This document shows, piece by piece, positions 32,696 through 45,059 of a DNA stretch of 64,000 bases. Numbering within the stretch: the stretch's first letter is position 1; every line of letters starts with the position of its first letter. Origin of the DNA: Ophiocordyceps camponoti-saundersi (nom. inval.) (taxonomy: Eukaryota; Ascomycota; Sordariomycetes; Hypocreales; Ophiocordycipitaceae); the NCBI GenBank assembly GCA_003339415.1, contig PDHQ01000045.1, positions 1-64,000 on the forward strand. The letters run 5' to 3'. The position numbers and the translations under genes were made by a program. The notes under the pieces are model-generated. The model searched no databases and was not told the origin of the DNA. It saw nothing but the letters and a program-made list of their open reading frames with translations.

Positions 32696-33441
32696 GAGTT
32701 GACTCAATGAGTTGTTAAGAGCCGATCTGCCATGATATGACAATCTTAGCTGGGACTTTGCTTAGACAGACCCCCCGTTGAGAGATGGGGATGATGAAAG
32801 ACAAACGATAAGATGCTCGCTCCCTTGATGGAAACTATGACGAGAATCCTTTGATCAAACTTGACTGGCGCCCGAAAATGCTCGCCTTCGCTTCCCCTCT
32901 CTCCCCCTTTATACCGAAGCCCATCGTGATAAGCCGGAAATGGCGAAATCAAGAAAGAAGACGTCCAACTTCATCGGCGCCGACACCTTCTCACCTTACC
33001 CCAAAAGGGACCCTAATCGCTACCCTGAAAACGGGGGCTAAAAAAGATGTCGTGAACACAGGATCTGAAATCGAGATATCAGAGAGAGGAAATTTGTCCT
33101 CCCGGCCTCCCTATATAGAGGGAGAAGGAACAATTTTTCATATACGTTGGTGATGGTCTCATTGTTCCCTTTGTAGTTGTAAAGAGAGAGGAAGGAAAAA
33201 GGGCCTGTCTGTCTCGTTGGGGGGGGAAAGAGTGAAGATCATATATGAGTCCGAGACACGCAAACTGTCTTTGACCAGACCAAGTCTGATATTATCAGGT
33301 CCAGGGAGGGGGGAAGGGTTTTTTTCCCCCATGTTGAAATTTCAGTAAAGGGAAGGGAAGGGGAGGGAAAAGAGAGTCAATGGGAAAATCGACGTTGTGA
33401 AGGAAGAGAATGACGAGAAAGGGGGGGGGGGGGGGGGGGGG

Positions 33442-33474
<33 letters not shown>

Positions 33475-33500
33475 AAAAAAACCACAAAAANNNNNNNNNN

Positions 33501-33534
<34 letters not shown>

Positions 33535-34302
33535 AGAAGAAGAAGGAGAAGCAGGAAAAGGCGAAGAATGCCTTCCATCAAGAACGATGGCTTGGGCCTC
33601 TTTCTATCCAACTTCTTTCTTATGGCCCAGATTCCCCATCGTCAGCTTTTGGGAGGCGTTTCCCCCCTTTGCCTTGCCTTACCAGCTCTAACCCCAACCC
33701 CCTTTTTTCCGCTCCCCTCCCCCAGCTGACATGGTGAAATAAACCGTACATGTGTGATAAGACAGTAGCTGGATAGGTAAGTAGCCAGCCAGGGGAGGGA
33801 GGCTGTTAGTTTAAGACCAAAGCTGTCTGTCCGTGCGTGAGGTTAAGAGCGTACGAGCCTCAGCTAGGTAGTCAAGCCTCGAGACCTTTCCTCGTATCCC
33901 ACTAGCAATCCCCCATCTCAGCGCGCTCCCCTCCCCTTGCATCATCATGATCATCCAAATCCCACCAATGGGAGGCGTCCGACCGTCATCGGTTTTGGTG
34001 TTGGAGGGGCTCTTTTTTTGCTTCTTCTTCTCATCTTGGAGCGGGGGGGAGAAGAGAGGAAAGGGGAAATTCAGAGATTCCCCTAGTGTAAAGGGCAGAG
34101 TGGATGAAAAGTGCTATGATGAGGAGGAGGAGGAGAAGTCTTACTTACACGGGGAGAGGTGTGAGTTGTCGGGATAGATATGTAGCAAGGCACTTCTCTC
34201 CTCGATATCCAGGGATTCTTGAGATCCCAATCATCATCATCATCAACCATCGTCGTAGTCTTCGTCGTCGTCATCCTCGTCGTCGTCGTCCAACTACCAA
34301 CC
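32696..34302. other. Intergenic region with a 10-N assembly gap
   Basis: About 1.6 kb between the HET gene and the 7TM-RGS gene. An unsequenced gap (33491-33500) is flanked by runs of G (33421-33441 and 33501-33533) and A (33442-33472), probably low-quality sequence. The pyrimidine and CGT/CAT repeats at 34225-34300 form the leader before the next ATG. No gene is supported. Confidence 0.5.
33421..33533. other. Assembly gap (10 N) with artificial-looking homopolymers
   Basis: A run of 21 G, then about 31 A, then a short A-rich piece, ten N, and 33 G. Such stacked homopolymers next to a fixed-size N block suggest a collapsed or mis-called region. Open frames crossing it are not genes. Confidence 0.85.
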
Positions 34303-36168
34303 ATGGACAAACTAACCGTCTACAACCTCCCGACCAGCCCTCCCCGCTGGGACCGCGTCGGCATCTTCTACATGGCCTTCGGAGCAACATGGACCTTTCT
34401 CGTCTTCTCCGGCATGACCTTCTGCCTGTACCATCGTCACAACCCCATCCTACGGCTACGAGGCCTATCCCTGTCCTTTGGCGCCATCACCCTGCTTCAC
34501 ATCTACTGGATCTTGGCGCAAATCGTCTACCCCGTCGCCAGCACCATACCCATCGTCTTGGCCTACGACGTCCAATACTTCGTCATGGGAACCTACTTCC
34601 CTCTCGGAATCGCCCTGTTTCAGGCCTCCAACAGCCGCTTTCTGCACGTTGCCAAGCTGCAGATGCAGTTCACCCAGGGAGGCCAACAGCAGCAACGTCG
34701 ACGGTCGTCCAATCTTGCCCCGGCCTGGCTTGCCAACGTACCTTATATGGTGAAGCTCATGACCGTCATCGGCTTGGGCATGATCGTTCAGGTCATTGCT
34801 TGCGTCGGCATGTGGCTCCTGTGTAGGAAATATCACCCTACCTTTGGCCTCTTGGGCACCGAGATGAAGGCAAAGACACTGCCCGAGCAGATTGCCGAGC
34901 TCGGCCGCGGCTGGGAATGGTGGCCGTCGGTAGTGTGGCAGCTCATCTGGGCCTGGATGGTAAACATGATCCTTTCTCTCCATTGTCTCTTGAGTCCAGA
35001 TTCACTGACTCGCTCGTTCAATGATCCAGGTCGCCCCTTTCCTCATCTGGCGCGCCTGGGACATCCGCGATACCATGGGTTGGCGTACTCAGACCATCGG
35101 CTGCTGTCTGTCAAAGTGAGGCATTTCTCTATCCATTTGATATATCTCTCATTGTCCGCTAATGCAAATCCTCTCAGCCTCCACGCGACGCCCATGTTCC
35201 TCATCGCCTCTTACGTGCCCGCCTTTGCGCCCGTCAACGTTTATTTCGCTCCCAGTCAATGGTGAGACTGATGCGAGTTACAGACTTTGTCCCCGTGACT
35301 GACGGACCACCCTTTTAGGATCCATCTCTCCATCTTCATGTTCGAAATCTTCGCCGTCTTCGTACCTGCCATCGAGGTCATCAGGCTCGGCATCCAGAAG
35401 AGAAAGGTGGCAAACTTGAACCTCAAGTGGGATACGGAGTCGACCACGTCCACGCTGACGCCCGGCGACTGGAGGAAGAGGTCGACCATCTACCTGGGGA
35501 GCGACAAGAGCAAGATTTCGCTTGACGAGGAACTCGGTGATCGACTCCTGACCATGGCCGCTCTTGAACATGTCCTCGCTTCGAACCCGGGTCCGCTCCA
35601 GGAGTTCTCGGCCCTCAGCGACTTCTCGGGAGAGAACATAGCCTTCCTGACCCGAGCCGCCTCGTGGAAGACATCCTGGCCGCAGACGGAGGAAAAAAGG
35701 CTCGAGGCTTTCAACGCCGCTCTCGACATCTACGTCACCTTCGTCAGTCCCCGTGACGCCGAGTTTCCCCTAAACCTCTCCTCTTCTGGACTGCGCCGTC
35801 TCGAGGCCATCTTCGAGAGGCCTACTCGGATACTATACGGCGAGGCGCGAGCAGACCTGGCCACGCCCTTCGCGGACGAGTCGCCCTTCCCCGGAACAAG
35901 CTCGAACCCGGTCCGCCCACCAGCTCAGTATACCGGCGAGATTTCCAAGGACTTCAGCCCGGAAGTCTTCGACTCGGCCATCAGTCACATCAAGACTCTC
36001 GTCCTGACCAACACGTGGCCCAAATTCATCGACGACCTGCAATCGGCGAGAAGGAAGTCGAGCGATACGGTCTGGACCGGCATCAGCGCCAACTCGACGT
36101 CCACACTGGCCAGTCGGTTATCGAAACAGATCTCCAAACTAATAGATCCCCTGCTCAGAAAGCATTAG
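34303..36168 (+). CDS. Seven-transmembrane protein with C-terminal RGS domain
   Basis: This is a fungal receptor-like protein that combines a 7TM region with a regulator of G-protein signalling, as in the GprK-type class VI fungal receptors and plant AtRGS1. Exons are 34303-34959, 35030-35115, 35178-35261 and 35319-36168 (558 aa). The hydrophobic segments VGIFYMAFGATWTFLVFSG, LSFGAITLLHIYWILAQIV, PYMVKLMTVIGLGMIVQVIA and WWPSVVWQLIWAWMVAPFLI, with those encoded by exons 3 and 4, give about seven helices in residues 20-300. The RGS domain lies at about 345-500 (LEHVLASNPGPLQEFSAL, FLTRAASWK, LNLSSSGLRRLEAIFE). An RGS domain speeds GTP hydrolysis by a G-alpha subunit. The ligand, if any, is unknown. 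The short middle exons are supported by frame and by continuous helices. Confidence 0.88.
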
Positions 36169-37042
36169 TTAGAAGGTGAATTTTGCTGGCTCAGGAAGCG
36201 ATCCTTTCTTGCTTCTTCTTCTTGCTCCCTCTCGGGGCGAGTCTTTGTTTTTTTTTTCTGTATCATTCTTTTCATGACCCCTTATTTTCTCCAAAAGGGG
36301 CCTGTCGTCTGCTTAGGTAGGCTGACCCATGTTAATTGTCAATAGTAATAGCGACGGTCTCTCGAAGGCGAGGACGTGGTTTTGATGATGGACGGATAAG
36401 CGGCTGTTGTTGTTGTTGATGATGGAAAGACGCAGACGTTGTCGATAGAATCCCTAGCTGTAGTTAAGGAAACGAGACGAATGACGATGATTCCCCAGAC
36501 TTTTGTCCAGCACTTACATCCATATCAAGGGAAGAAAGAGTAAAGCATCGCCGTCATCTCCCACTTGCACAGACGGATACAGCAACCGACATTCTGCTGG
36601 TCGAGTCCTGGACTTTGCAGCTCGTCATGATCTCACTTGTCCAGTCATGTGATGGGAATCCGAACTCGCTGCAACAACAGCATCTAGGATTCTAGTTCCG
36701 TTCAGACGAAATCCGCTGGCTGGCCCAGATGGATGGCTGGCAGAACAGCATCCATAGAAACAGAATCACGTGACACGGACTCGGCACTCACATCGGCCTC
36801 ACGTGATATGAACCACCCAAGTACCGATGAGTATGAGTCGACGTCGAGAACAACAGTTTGCTGCTGCTGCTCCTCAGCAGCGTTGAACGCGCCGTTTCCA
36901 AGGGCCTTGTAGGCTCAAACACCTCTCGTCTCCTCTTTACTCCTGAAATAGAAACCTCTCTCATCAGTTCTCTTCCGCATTCGGACCCTCCAAACCGAGG
37001 CATGAGTTACTGACCGAAGGCCCTCCAATCTATCACGAAGCC
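36169..37042. promoter_or_regulatory. Intergenic region upstream of GPI18 with two TCACGTGA palindromes
   Basis: The 870-bp region holds the octamer TCACGTGA at 36766-36773 and again at 36799-36806, 33 bp apart and 236-277 bp before the GPI18 ATG. The rest, including GTT/GAT-rich sequence at 36405-36425, shows no gene. Confidence 0.5.
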
Positions 37043-38408
37043 ATGAAGGGCCCGACCAGCCTATTCTTCAAGCCATCTGAGCCGATCAAGTCCCTGACAG
37101 CTCTCTTCTTCGCATGGAAAGGCTTTCTTCTCGTTCTTGCCATCACCGCATCCCTTGTTCCGGACTATGACACTTCCACCTCGCTCTTGTTCGACCGTGC
37201 TTACGGAGCCGAAGCCCGTGTGCCGGTCCTGGCCACGGCGCTGACGAGATGGGACGCCCTCTACTTCGTACAGAGCTCGCGCCGAGGCTATGTCTTTGAG
37301 CAGGAATGGGCTTTCGGGGCAGCTTTGCCGGGGCTCGCCCGTGCCGTCACTGCCGCCCTGCCTTTCCGCGCCGTTCCCGCGATGGAGCCTTTGGTCGCCA
37401 TCGGCCTGACTCATCTGTCGCATTGGATAGCCGTCCTTGCCCTTCATCGTCTGACAATGGTTGTCTGTGGCGACGCCAAGATGGCCCTTCTCGGGTCCGC
37501 TCTTCACGTCGTCTCGCCCGCCGGCCTCTTCCTCTCCGCCCCTTATGCTGAAAGCCCATTTGCCGCCTTGTCCTTTGTCGGTTTCTTGCTGTTTGCCATT
37601 GGCATCAAGACGAAGCGTTATCGAGCTTTGGCAACTGCATGTGCTGGCCTTGTCCTGGGTCTGGCGACGGCCTTTCGCAGCAACGGGCTAGCCAATGGTC
37701 TCCTATTCGCTGTTGAGGCTCTCGGCTGCTTCATCAATTTTGCGCGGCGGCCGAGCATCTCCTCTTCCCTGGCCCTTGTTGCTCCCGTCGTTGGTGGCCT
37801 TTGCGTTGCCTTGGGCTCGGCGATACCACAGGCCGTAGCGTGGAGGCGCTTCTGCCGCGACTCTCCTCCTGGGCTTGAGCCGCGACCATGGTGCTCGCGT
37901 ACGCTGCCGAGCATATACACCTTTGTTCAAGGGCATTACTGGTAAGTAGCATCCCCGGTTTCAGCCTCTCTCGACTCTCACCTCGATTCTCATGGCGTGG
38001 CCCTTTCTTAGGAATGTCGGATTTCTCAGATACTGGACTTTAAACCAGCTGCCGCTGTTCCTGCTTGCTAGCCCCATGCTTACCATTCTCATCTCTTCGG
38101 GCCTGGCCGTCTTGCGAAACCCGTTATCGGTGCTCAAGTCGCTCAAGTGCAGGCCGCAAGAAGACTACCGCACGCTTGCGCGCGCTCTGGCGGCAGTCCA
38201 GGTACTGGTGGCAGCGTTGGCCATCACGAATTACCACGTTCAGGTCATCAGCCGCCTCTCGTCCGGCTTTCCCGTGTGGTATTGGTGGGTGGCGGAGTGT
38301 ATCCTGGACAGGCGGAAACGAACTCGGGGCCGGGTCGTGGTCCTCTTCATGATCATGTACGCTGGCGTTCAGGCCGGCTTGTTTGCCTGCTTCCTACCAC
38401 CTGCATGA
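37043..38408 (+). CDS. GPI18: GPI mannosyltransferase 2 (PIG-V family)
   Basis: Gpi18 adds the second mannose to the glycosylphosphatidylinositol anchor precursor on the luminal side of the ER. Exons are 37043-37941 and 38012-38408 (431 aa), joined at a split Trp codon (GHYW-NVGFLRYW). The protein has many hydrophobic segments, beginning with ALFFAWKGFLLVLAITASLV. The conserved luminal acidic motif is LTRWDALYFVQSSRRGY. Other family blocks are SPAGLFLSAPYAESPFA, FRSNGL and PSIYTFVQGHYW; the second exon gives WTLNQLPLFLLASPM and VWYWW. No catalytic change is visible. The start ATG follows directly on a non-coding leader and no upstream in-frame ATG exists. Confidence 0.94.
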
Positions 38409-39291
38409 TACTTGCCTCGTCATTGGACAAAGGTAATTGTTTGCCTTCGTGATGGGTTACGCGTGCGGCAGTCTGCCGGGAAAAGGGGGGGCAACGTGCC
38501 TCGATCCTGTGAAGAAAGCCTGGTTTCCTATCGTCTTCACCCCCCTGGTTCCTTGCAACCAACTCTTGGACGGCTTGCAGTCGGTAGTTGCGGCGCTTAG
38601 GCTTCGAGGTGTTTCTATCTTCTTCTTTGCCCGAACAGAACACCGCTTGGTCATGTCAACTTATCTCCTTGTGTCACCAGACATCGGGAAAGGGTCAAAG
38701 GGCAGCAAAAGACGTCGTTCGCCTCACTGCTCCCCTGGCATCTTTGCTCACAGGCTCCATCCTCATCACGAGAGTGAATTCGACTCTCTGTGTGCGTGCG
38801 TGCGAGCGTGGAGAGGGCAGCCTTTATTCACAGGGGGGGAGTTTGGATTTGAGCTCGTTCGTCACAGCTCATTTGTCGGTTCATGGAATACTATAAAGGG
38901 ACGGAAATCTTTCCTGAACAGCTTTTGATTGGTCCTTGCTCTCCTTATTTCCGCTCTCTGTCTCCTCGTCACTCATCTTGTCGACAAACGTCTCTCTCTC
39001 TCTCTCTCTTTCCTACGAGCATCAAGGGGACTTGGGCATTCACCGGATCGATATTCACACAACGACTACCATCATCCACCGAACGCTGTGACACGCACTA
39101 TCCTCTCGCCTCACTTTTTAGGTAACGAAGCAAAGACCAGGCTCACACGGTTCATCGCAACTCTGTCTCACTCTGTCTCTTTCTTTCTTCCTCTCTCTCT
39201 TCTCCTCTCTCAACATCCACCCGCCAGTCTCCCTTTCTATCATCCCATAGGCAGTACAGACGTCGCTCGAAGAACCAGGCCTGCTCTCACC
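38409..39291. other. Intergenic region upstream of the YTH gene
   Basis: About 880 bp. It includes a TATAAA motif at 38892-38897, a (TC)n run at 38991-39009 and further CT-rich leader (39160-39240). The open frame that runs into the YTH exon from 38929 is mostly leader; its amino acid composition is Ser/Leu/His-rich and not conserved. Confidence 0.45.
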
Positions 39292-40554
39292 ATGTCTCCT
39301 CCTCCCCCTCCTTCCACCGCAGACGTCGAGGCCAAGAAACAGCTCTCGTCCCTTTCCAACAGCATCCATGATACTGAAGGTAGGCTGAGGAGGCTCCTCA
39401 AGGACGACGCCGACCTGCAGCTCTGGCTGCAACACACGCGCTACTTCGACCTCGACCATCGCCGGCGCGTGCTGGACAACGTTCGCAAGCTCAAGCTCGT
39501 AGAAGAGGAGCGCGAGAAGCTCATGCTCGAGCTTCGGATCGCTCAGGCGTCTTCGTCTCCCAAGCTGTCGCGTCACCTCATGTCGGCTTCCGGCTCGGCT
39601 ACCGATGAGGCCAGCGTTGCTGCTGATGATGACGTCGCCGCCGTCGCCTCTGCCTCTTCAACGAGGCCGGTCAAGGCCGCCACTGATACGCGCTTCTTCC
39701 TCGTCAAGTGCTTCAATACGGCCAATATTTACATGTCCCAGAGAGATGTAAGCCCTTTCACCCTTGACCCCTGGTGGGAAACCGTTGCCGACCGTCCTGA
39801 CGATGAACAACGCAAATACATATAGGGCCTTTGGGTAACGCAAACGAAGAACGGCGAAGTCTTTGCTCAGGCGTTTAAAGAGTGCCAGAGCGTCATCCTC
39901 TTCTTCTCCATCAACAAGTCTCGCGGCTTCCAAGGCTTTGTGAGTAACTCCTCCGTCTAGACCTCTCAACTCGCCGTTCTTACTCCCCTTTACTGACACG
40001 TATTTTCTTCCCCTTTCCCTTCCCCATACAAGGCCCGCATGATGTCCGTCCCCGATGCCAACCTGCCGAAACCCGACTGGATTCAGAAAATCAACCTCAA
40101 GGCGGCCACAGATCCCTTCCGCGTCGAGTGGATCAACACGGCCGTGACCGAATTCGACCAGGTGGGCGACCTCAAGAACCCGCTCAACGAGTTCCGCTCC
40201 GTCGTCGTAGGGAGGGATGGTCAGGAGTATCCTCCCGAGTGCGGTCTCAAGATGATGGCTCTCCTAAGCCAAGCGGCTATAAAACCTTCCTACGCCGCAG
40301 CCGCAGCCGCCACCACCACCAACAACTCCGCCGTCACCACTATCCCCTCCAGGCTACCCTCTACCGGCCGCTGCTCAATCACCAGCCTTCAGAACGCTTC
40401 TCCAGGCGCGTCCGTCCCGTCTCCTTCTTCCCGACCCTGGCGCGCTTCCCGTCATCGGGATCCTAGCCCGACGCCGTTGCCAGCTGCCTCGGTGCCCTCG
40501 TCGTCGGTGGAGTTGTCGTCGCAGAAGAGCCATCCTAACTTGATCGACTGCTGA
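39292..40554 (+). CDS. YTH-domain RNA-binding protein (N6-methyladenosine reader type)
   Basis: YTH domains bind m6A in RNA, so this is a probable epitranscriptomic reader or meiotic-mRNA regulator. Exons are 39292-39747, 39826-39939 and 40033-40554 (363 aa). The N-terminal 120 residues are Pro-rich, then coiled-coil-like (EAKKQLSSLSNSIHDTEGRL), then Ala/Asp-rich. The YTH domain spans about residues 130-255: DTRFFLVKCFNTANIYMSQ, then across the first splice GLWVTQTKNGEVFAQAF, VILFFSINKSRGFQGFARM across the second, and FRVEWINTAV and VVGRDGQEYPPECG. The Trp in GLWVT matches the first aromatic-cage position. The tail (about 270-363) is Ala/Ser-rich and unlike any domain. Start chosen at the ATG after the CT-rich leader. 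Confidence 0.93.
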
Positions 40555-41190
40555 TTGGCGACGGGGGAAAAGAAGGGCGAGCTGTCGACGCTCGAATCTG
40601 GCTGGAGTCGTGTGGGGAGCGTCAGGCGTCGCGGGAATCATGGTGAGGAGGCAAACATGGGATTTCTCTATTTCTCTTTGGCCTCCCTTCTCTTCTTCAC
40701 TGCCTCAACCTTCTTGTTTCAACTCCACTGTGGTTTACCTCTCTTCCTTGTCTGGCCATCTTGAATCGAGCCTAACTCGTTCAATGATGCCAAGTCAGGT
40801 GTATAGGTAGTTGAAGCTCTTGTTCATGGCAAAGCTATGTATAGCCACGATTGTTTGCGTCTTTCCAAACGCGTTCATGTATGTCTTTCGTGTCGAACGG
40901 CGAGCGAACTCGCTTCTGACGGGACACGGATTTACACTACAAGAGACAAAATGACAAGCCTCGACGGGGATCAGAGAGAGAGAGAGAGAGAGATTAATGA
41001 CCAAAGAGTCTGGAAACATGTCTTGATCACGCCCAGTCAAACCTCTCAACAACTCAGCGTACACATCGCCAAAGGAAAGACTGAGATTCTGCTTTTATTT
41101 CTTCAAGTAATTCACATCTGATGCAGAAAAAAAAAGAAGCCTCATAGGATAGGGATCCAAAGCGCCCTTCACTTTTCCATTGGACCCCGA
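40555..41190. other. Convergent intergenic region between the YTH gene and NCR1
   Basis: This contains both 3' ends and a (GA)n run at 40973-40993. Nothing else is supported. Confidence 0.45.
40973..40993. repeat. (GA)n microsatellite
   Basis: An uninterrupted AGAGAG run of about 21 bp in the convergent 3' region. Confidence 0.9.
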
Positions 41191-44100
41191 CTAGAAGCCG
41201 TCCTCGGAGTCGCTATTGTCATGGACCCTAATGGCGCGCCATCTCCGATCAGTGAGGTCCTGAGCAGCGGTACCCTCACTCTCCGGATCGACGTAACCGC
41301 CACCGCCGACGAAGCTCAGCGCGACGGGCAAGAAGACGAGGGCGTGAAGGGCGGCGAAGACGACGAGGGCGAGCCAGACGCGGAAGTAGTAAATCTCGAA
41401 AATCTTAGAGCGGGTAAAGGCCAGGACGCAGACGCCGAGGAGCTTCGTGATGGTGATGCCGGAGAAGACGGAGCCGCCTACGTTGACGAGGGCGGTCCAG
41501 GCACGCGCGTCGCGGCCTCGGAACGCGTTGTTGTTGCCCTCCATCACGGTGCGGGAGGGAAAGGTGAAGGCCCGGGCGATGTGGGCGCAGAACTCGACCG
41601 AGATGCCGACGCAGATGATGAGGTTGACCAGCGAAACGGCGTTGAGGGAGACGTTGAAGACGGCCATGGCGCCCATGATGTCGACGACGCTCATCACCAC
41701 CGTCGCCGCCACCACGGCTGACGTCAGGACCGAGCCCAGAAGTAAAGAAGCGATGACGAAGATGATGCCCACCGCTGCGCAGAGGAGCCCGGCCGTGAGG
41801 GAGACGATGCTCAGGTACTGGTCGAAGAAGATGTAAAAGACGCTGTAGGGAAACACGTCCGCACCCGTCTTGTCCTTGATTTCGGCCGTGATGCGCCGCG
41901 CGGCCGAGTAGGCGTTTATGAAGTCGGCCTGGCTCCTCAGCGGCGTGTGCGCAGTGCGGAAATGGCTGGCCTGGATGGCCGAGTTGTCGCCGTTGACGAC
42001 GACCGCCTCTCCGTACGCAGCTTGGCCTCCCAGCGGACAGTCATCGTCGGGAGGTGACGAGAGGAACTTTTGCAGATAGCGGAAGAACTCACTGCCCTCG
42101 GGCATTCCCGAGAGCGACGTGTTCCATGGCGGATCTCGACCGGCGAAGCAGGCCGACCCTTGCTCGACGCAGCATTGTTCGTATACGGGGTTAAGCCAGA
42201 GCAAGAAGTCGTCAATCCAGCTGGCTGTCGGCGACGATATGAAGGAGACGTCTGGGCGCTGCCGCTCGAGCTCCAGCGTGTTTGTCAGTGACAGCTGCTG
42301 GCAAGTCGTGAATCTCGAGCAGAGCTCCTGCTGCTCCTTTCTTCGCGACGCGTCTACTCCGCGCGTGACGAAGTAGACGGGCGGTCCCGTTTCCAGGTAG
42401 TCGTACATGTCGTCAAAGTAGGGGATGAGATAGGAACCGTCGGGTATGGCGACGCGCTGGTCGAGCCCGAGCTGCATCCGAGGCAGTAGCGCCAGCGCGG
42501 CCGCAAAGACGCCGAAGAAGACGGCGACGACGGTCAGCTTCACATGTCTGCGGAGCAGGTGAGGCGCGTAGGTGTTCTTGATGAAGACCTGTAGGGGTCC
42601 CTCCTCGTCGTCTTGAGTTCCCCGGCCGCCCGAGGCAAAGCCGTTGCTGCCGTCCATGTGAACTCGAGCCTTGGTGACCTGCCACCACGGCCAGAGCTCG
42701 CAGCGATGATCCTCGACTCGCATCTGATTGAGGGCCAGGAAGGAAACAAACATGGTCATCTGGAGTATAGCATTGACCAGCACGGCGCCGGCGGCATAGG
42801 CGGCAAAGTTCCGCACGGCAGGCATGCCGACGGCCGCTCCCAGAGCGAACGCCACCGTCTCCGTCAGGGCCGAGAAGAGTATCGACGGGCCCATGCGCCC
42901 GAGGGCTCTCGCCACACGCTCCTCGACCATCTGGTCCGGACAGCTGATATTGACCCGTTCCAGCTCGTGGACGATGAGGAAAATATTATCAACGCCGACG
43001 GCCAGGACGATGAACGGTATCACTTCGACGATGATGAGCGTTGCTTTGAGCCCGACCCACGAGAAGAACCCGATGGAAGCGGCAATGGACATGAGCACAA
43101 TGATGATTCCCACGAGGCCCAGCGTCACCTTGGACTCGACTAGAAGGAGGGCCGGGTTCCGGAAGATGTGTTTCAGGGGCGTGCCCAGCGCCATACAGGC
43201 GTAGATGAACATGACGATATAGCTGATGACCACGATCTTGGCGTCGGTATTGGTCGACTTGTTGAGCTCCTGCTCCAGGCTGATCTCGGTGCTGAAAGAC
43301 AGGCGGAGACCTCGACTCTCCGCCTCGCCTTGGACCTCGAGCAGCCGATCACGAAGGGCATTCTCCCAGTCGACAGCTCTGGCTAGGAACGCGGTGCCCT
43401 CCTGGGCATTATTGACCACCCATGTGACGGTGAGAGCCCTGGCATCGGTAACGTCGTCACCATATCCGCCGAGAATCATGCTTGGCTCGACGGGTTGACC
43501 ATACTTTGGTCGGCAATCGACCGGAGAGCGGGCACAGTTGCGGAGCTGATTCTTCCAGCTGGTCGGACTGAGGCCACCGCGAGACCACCAGTATGACGTG
43601 ACGGACTGCACGACGCACGCATCGTTGACGGGTTTGTAGCACACGTCCTGCAGAGTATCCCCAAAGGCAGGACTGACGATGCGCTCTATGCTCTGCTCCA
43701 CCTCAGACCACCATTTGAGCGTCTCGTAACTCAGGACCGGACCAGGACCGGAAGGCTGGGTGTCGTTGACGAGGAATATCTTTTCGGCGCGGTAAAAGGG
43801 GCCGAAATGGTTATCGAAGTACTCCTTTTCCTGGGCGGCGGGTGAGGACGGGCTGACCCAGAGCCGGGCGGGCTCCTTCTCCAAGTCGAACCTGAACCAG
43901 CCGGCACTGAGTACAGCAACAACAAGGAGACTGGTTCCGATGGTCAGGCCAGGGAAGCGGGCGGAGGTGTGACCGAGCTTGCCCAGCGCCTTGTCGCACT
44001 TGTCGTTGAGCCAGTAACGTCTGGTCGGACGATCGCGCGCAGCGTCGGTCAAGACTGGACCACCTTCGTCTTCGTCGTCGCTGTGGGATGATCCATGAAG

Positions 44101-45059
44101 AAGCCTCGTCCTCTCGACCTGATGCTGTGCGTACCTTTTCCATGCGACGTGGCCGAATACGGAGGCGACCAAGGCGGCGAGGAGGATGCAGTAGGTGAAG
44201 ATCGAGGCGAAAGACAGGCAAGGCAAGGCGCCAACTTTGCACGATCCCTGCTCCTCGACGGCCGGCAGGTTGGGGCAGACCTCGGGACAATCGACGCAGA
44301 CGCAGCGGTAGTCGGGGTCTGTGTCGTTGCACTTCTTGGGATGCATGTTCTCGAGAGGATCCATGCCGGGCTGGTTATAAGAGGTGGGGAAGTTGATCTG
44401 AAAAGGTGAGCCGACAAAGGGCTTCTTGTCTCCGAGAAACTTGAGCAGCTGGTGATAGTCCTTGGCGCCGCCGCCGATGAGGTCCATGGCCCTGCTGTTG
44501 GCGCCACCAAACTTGACCTCTTTACAACTGTCGTAGAAGCCGGAGCCATATTCATCAGATATTAGCTGGTCAACCTCGGTCACGAGACGCTTTCCGCTCT
44601 TTTCGACCGAGGCGGTAACGTTGACGAAGAGAGATTGGTCGGGAGAGCATGTGAACTTGCAAAAGAGGTTGAAGAAGTTGTATTTGCAAGCCGGACAGGA
44701 GCCGATGAGAGTGTTTGGCGTGCCGAGCTCCGACTTGAGAGCTTTGAGCTGAGGAAGCCGTCAGTTTCGATCAGGGGACTGGCGCATGTAAGCAGGCAGC
44801 TCGATACCTGATCCAAGGAGCAGCAGACGGGAGAGTGGCTCCATTCGGCGCCACAGAGGTCGACGAGCTCCTTGCGAAGCTCCGAGTCGGGGTCGCGAGC
44901 GTGGCCATTGTCGACGCAAGGCAGCTCCTTTCCGAACAGGCTCTGCTTGCCACATTGGCCGCGAAAGGCGCACCGGCCGGGCTCGTGTTTCGGAGTCAAG
45001 CTCTCGGCGAGGAGCACGGGCGCGGCCGCGAAGAGTAGAGGCGCGAGCTGATGACGCAT
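41191..45059 (-). CDS. NCR1: Niemann-Pick C1-type sterol transporter
   Basis: NPC1/Ncr1 moves sterol (and sphingolipid in yeast) across the vacuolar or lysosomal membrane. Exons are 45059-44808 and 44748-41191 (1269 aa, the normal size). A signal peptide (MRHQLAPLLFAAAPVLLAES) precedes the Cys-rich luminal sterol-binding domain: EPGRCAFRGQCG, SPVCCSLDQ across the splice, CPACKYNFFNLFCKFTCSPDQS and CVDCPEVCPNLP. A transmembrane helix is at ALPCLSFASIFTYCILLAALV. The sterol-sensing domain lies at about 585-750 (KIVVISYIVMFIYACMALG, VEVIPFIVLAVGVDNIFLIV). A second luminal domain and RND-type helices follow (MPEGSEFFRYLQKFLSSPP, VSLVNLIICVGISVEFCAH). The C-terminus is acidic (NDSDSEDGF-like). With ERG13 it makes two sterol genes in one window. 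Confidence 0.97.

Noticed and set aside
33342..33729. Open frames with poly-Gly, poly-Lys or poly-Pro crossing the first N gap
   Set aside because: They are translations of homopolymers and unknown bases.
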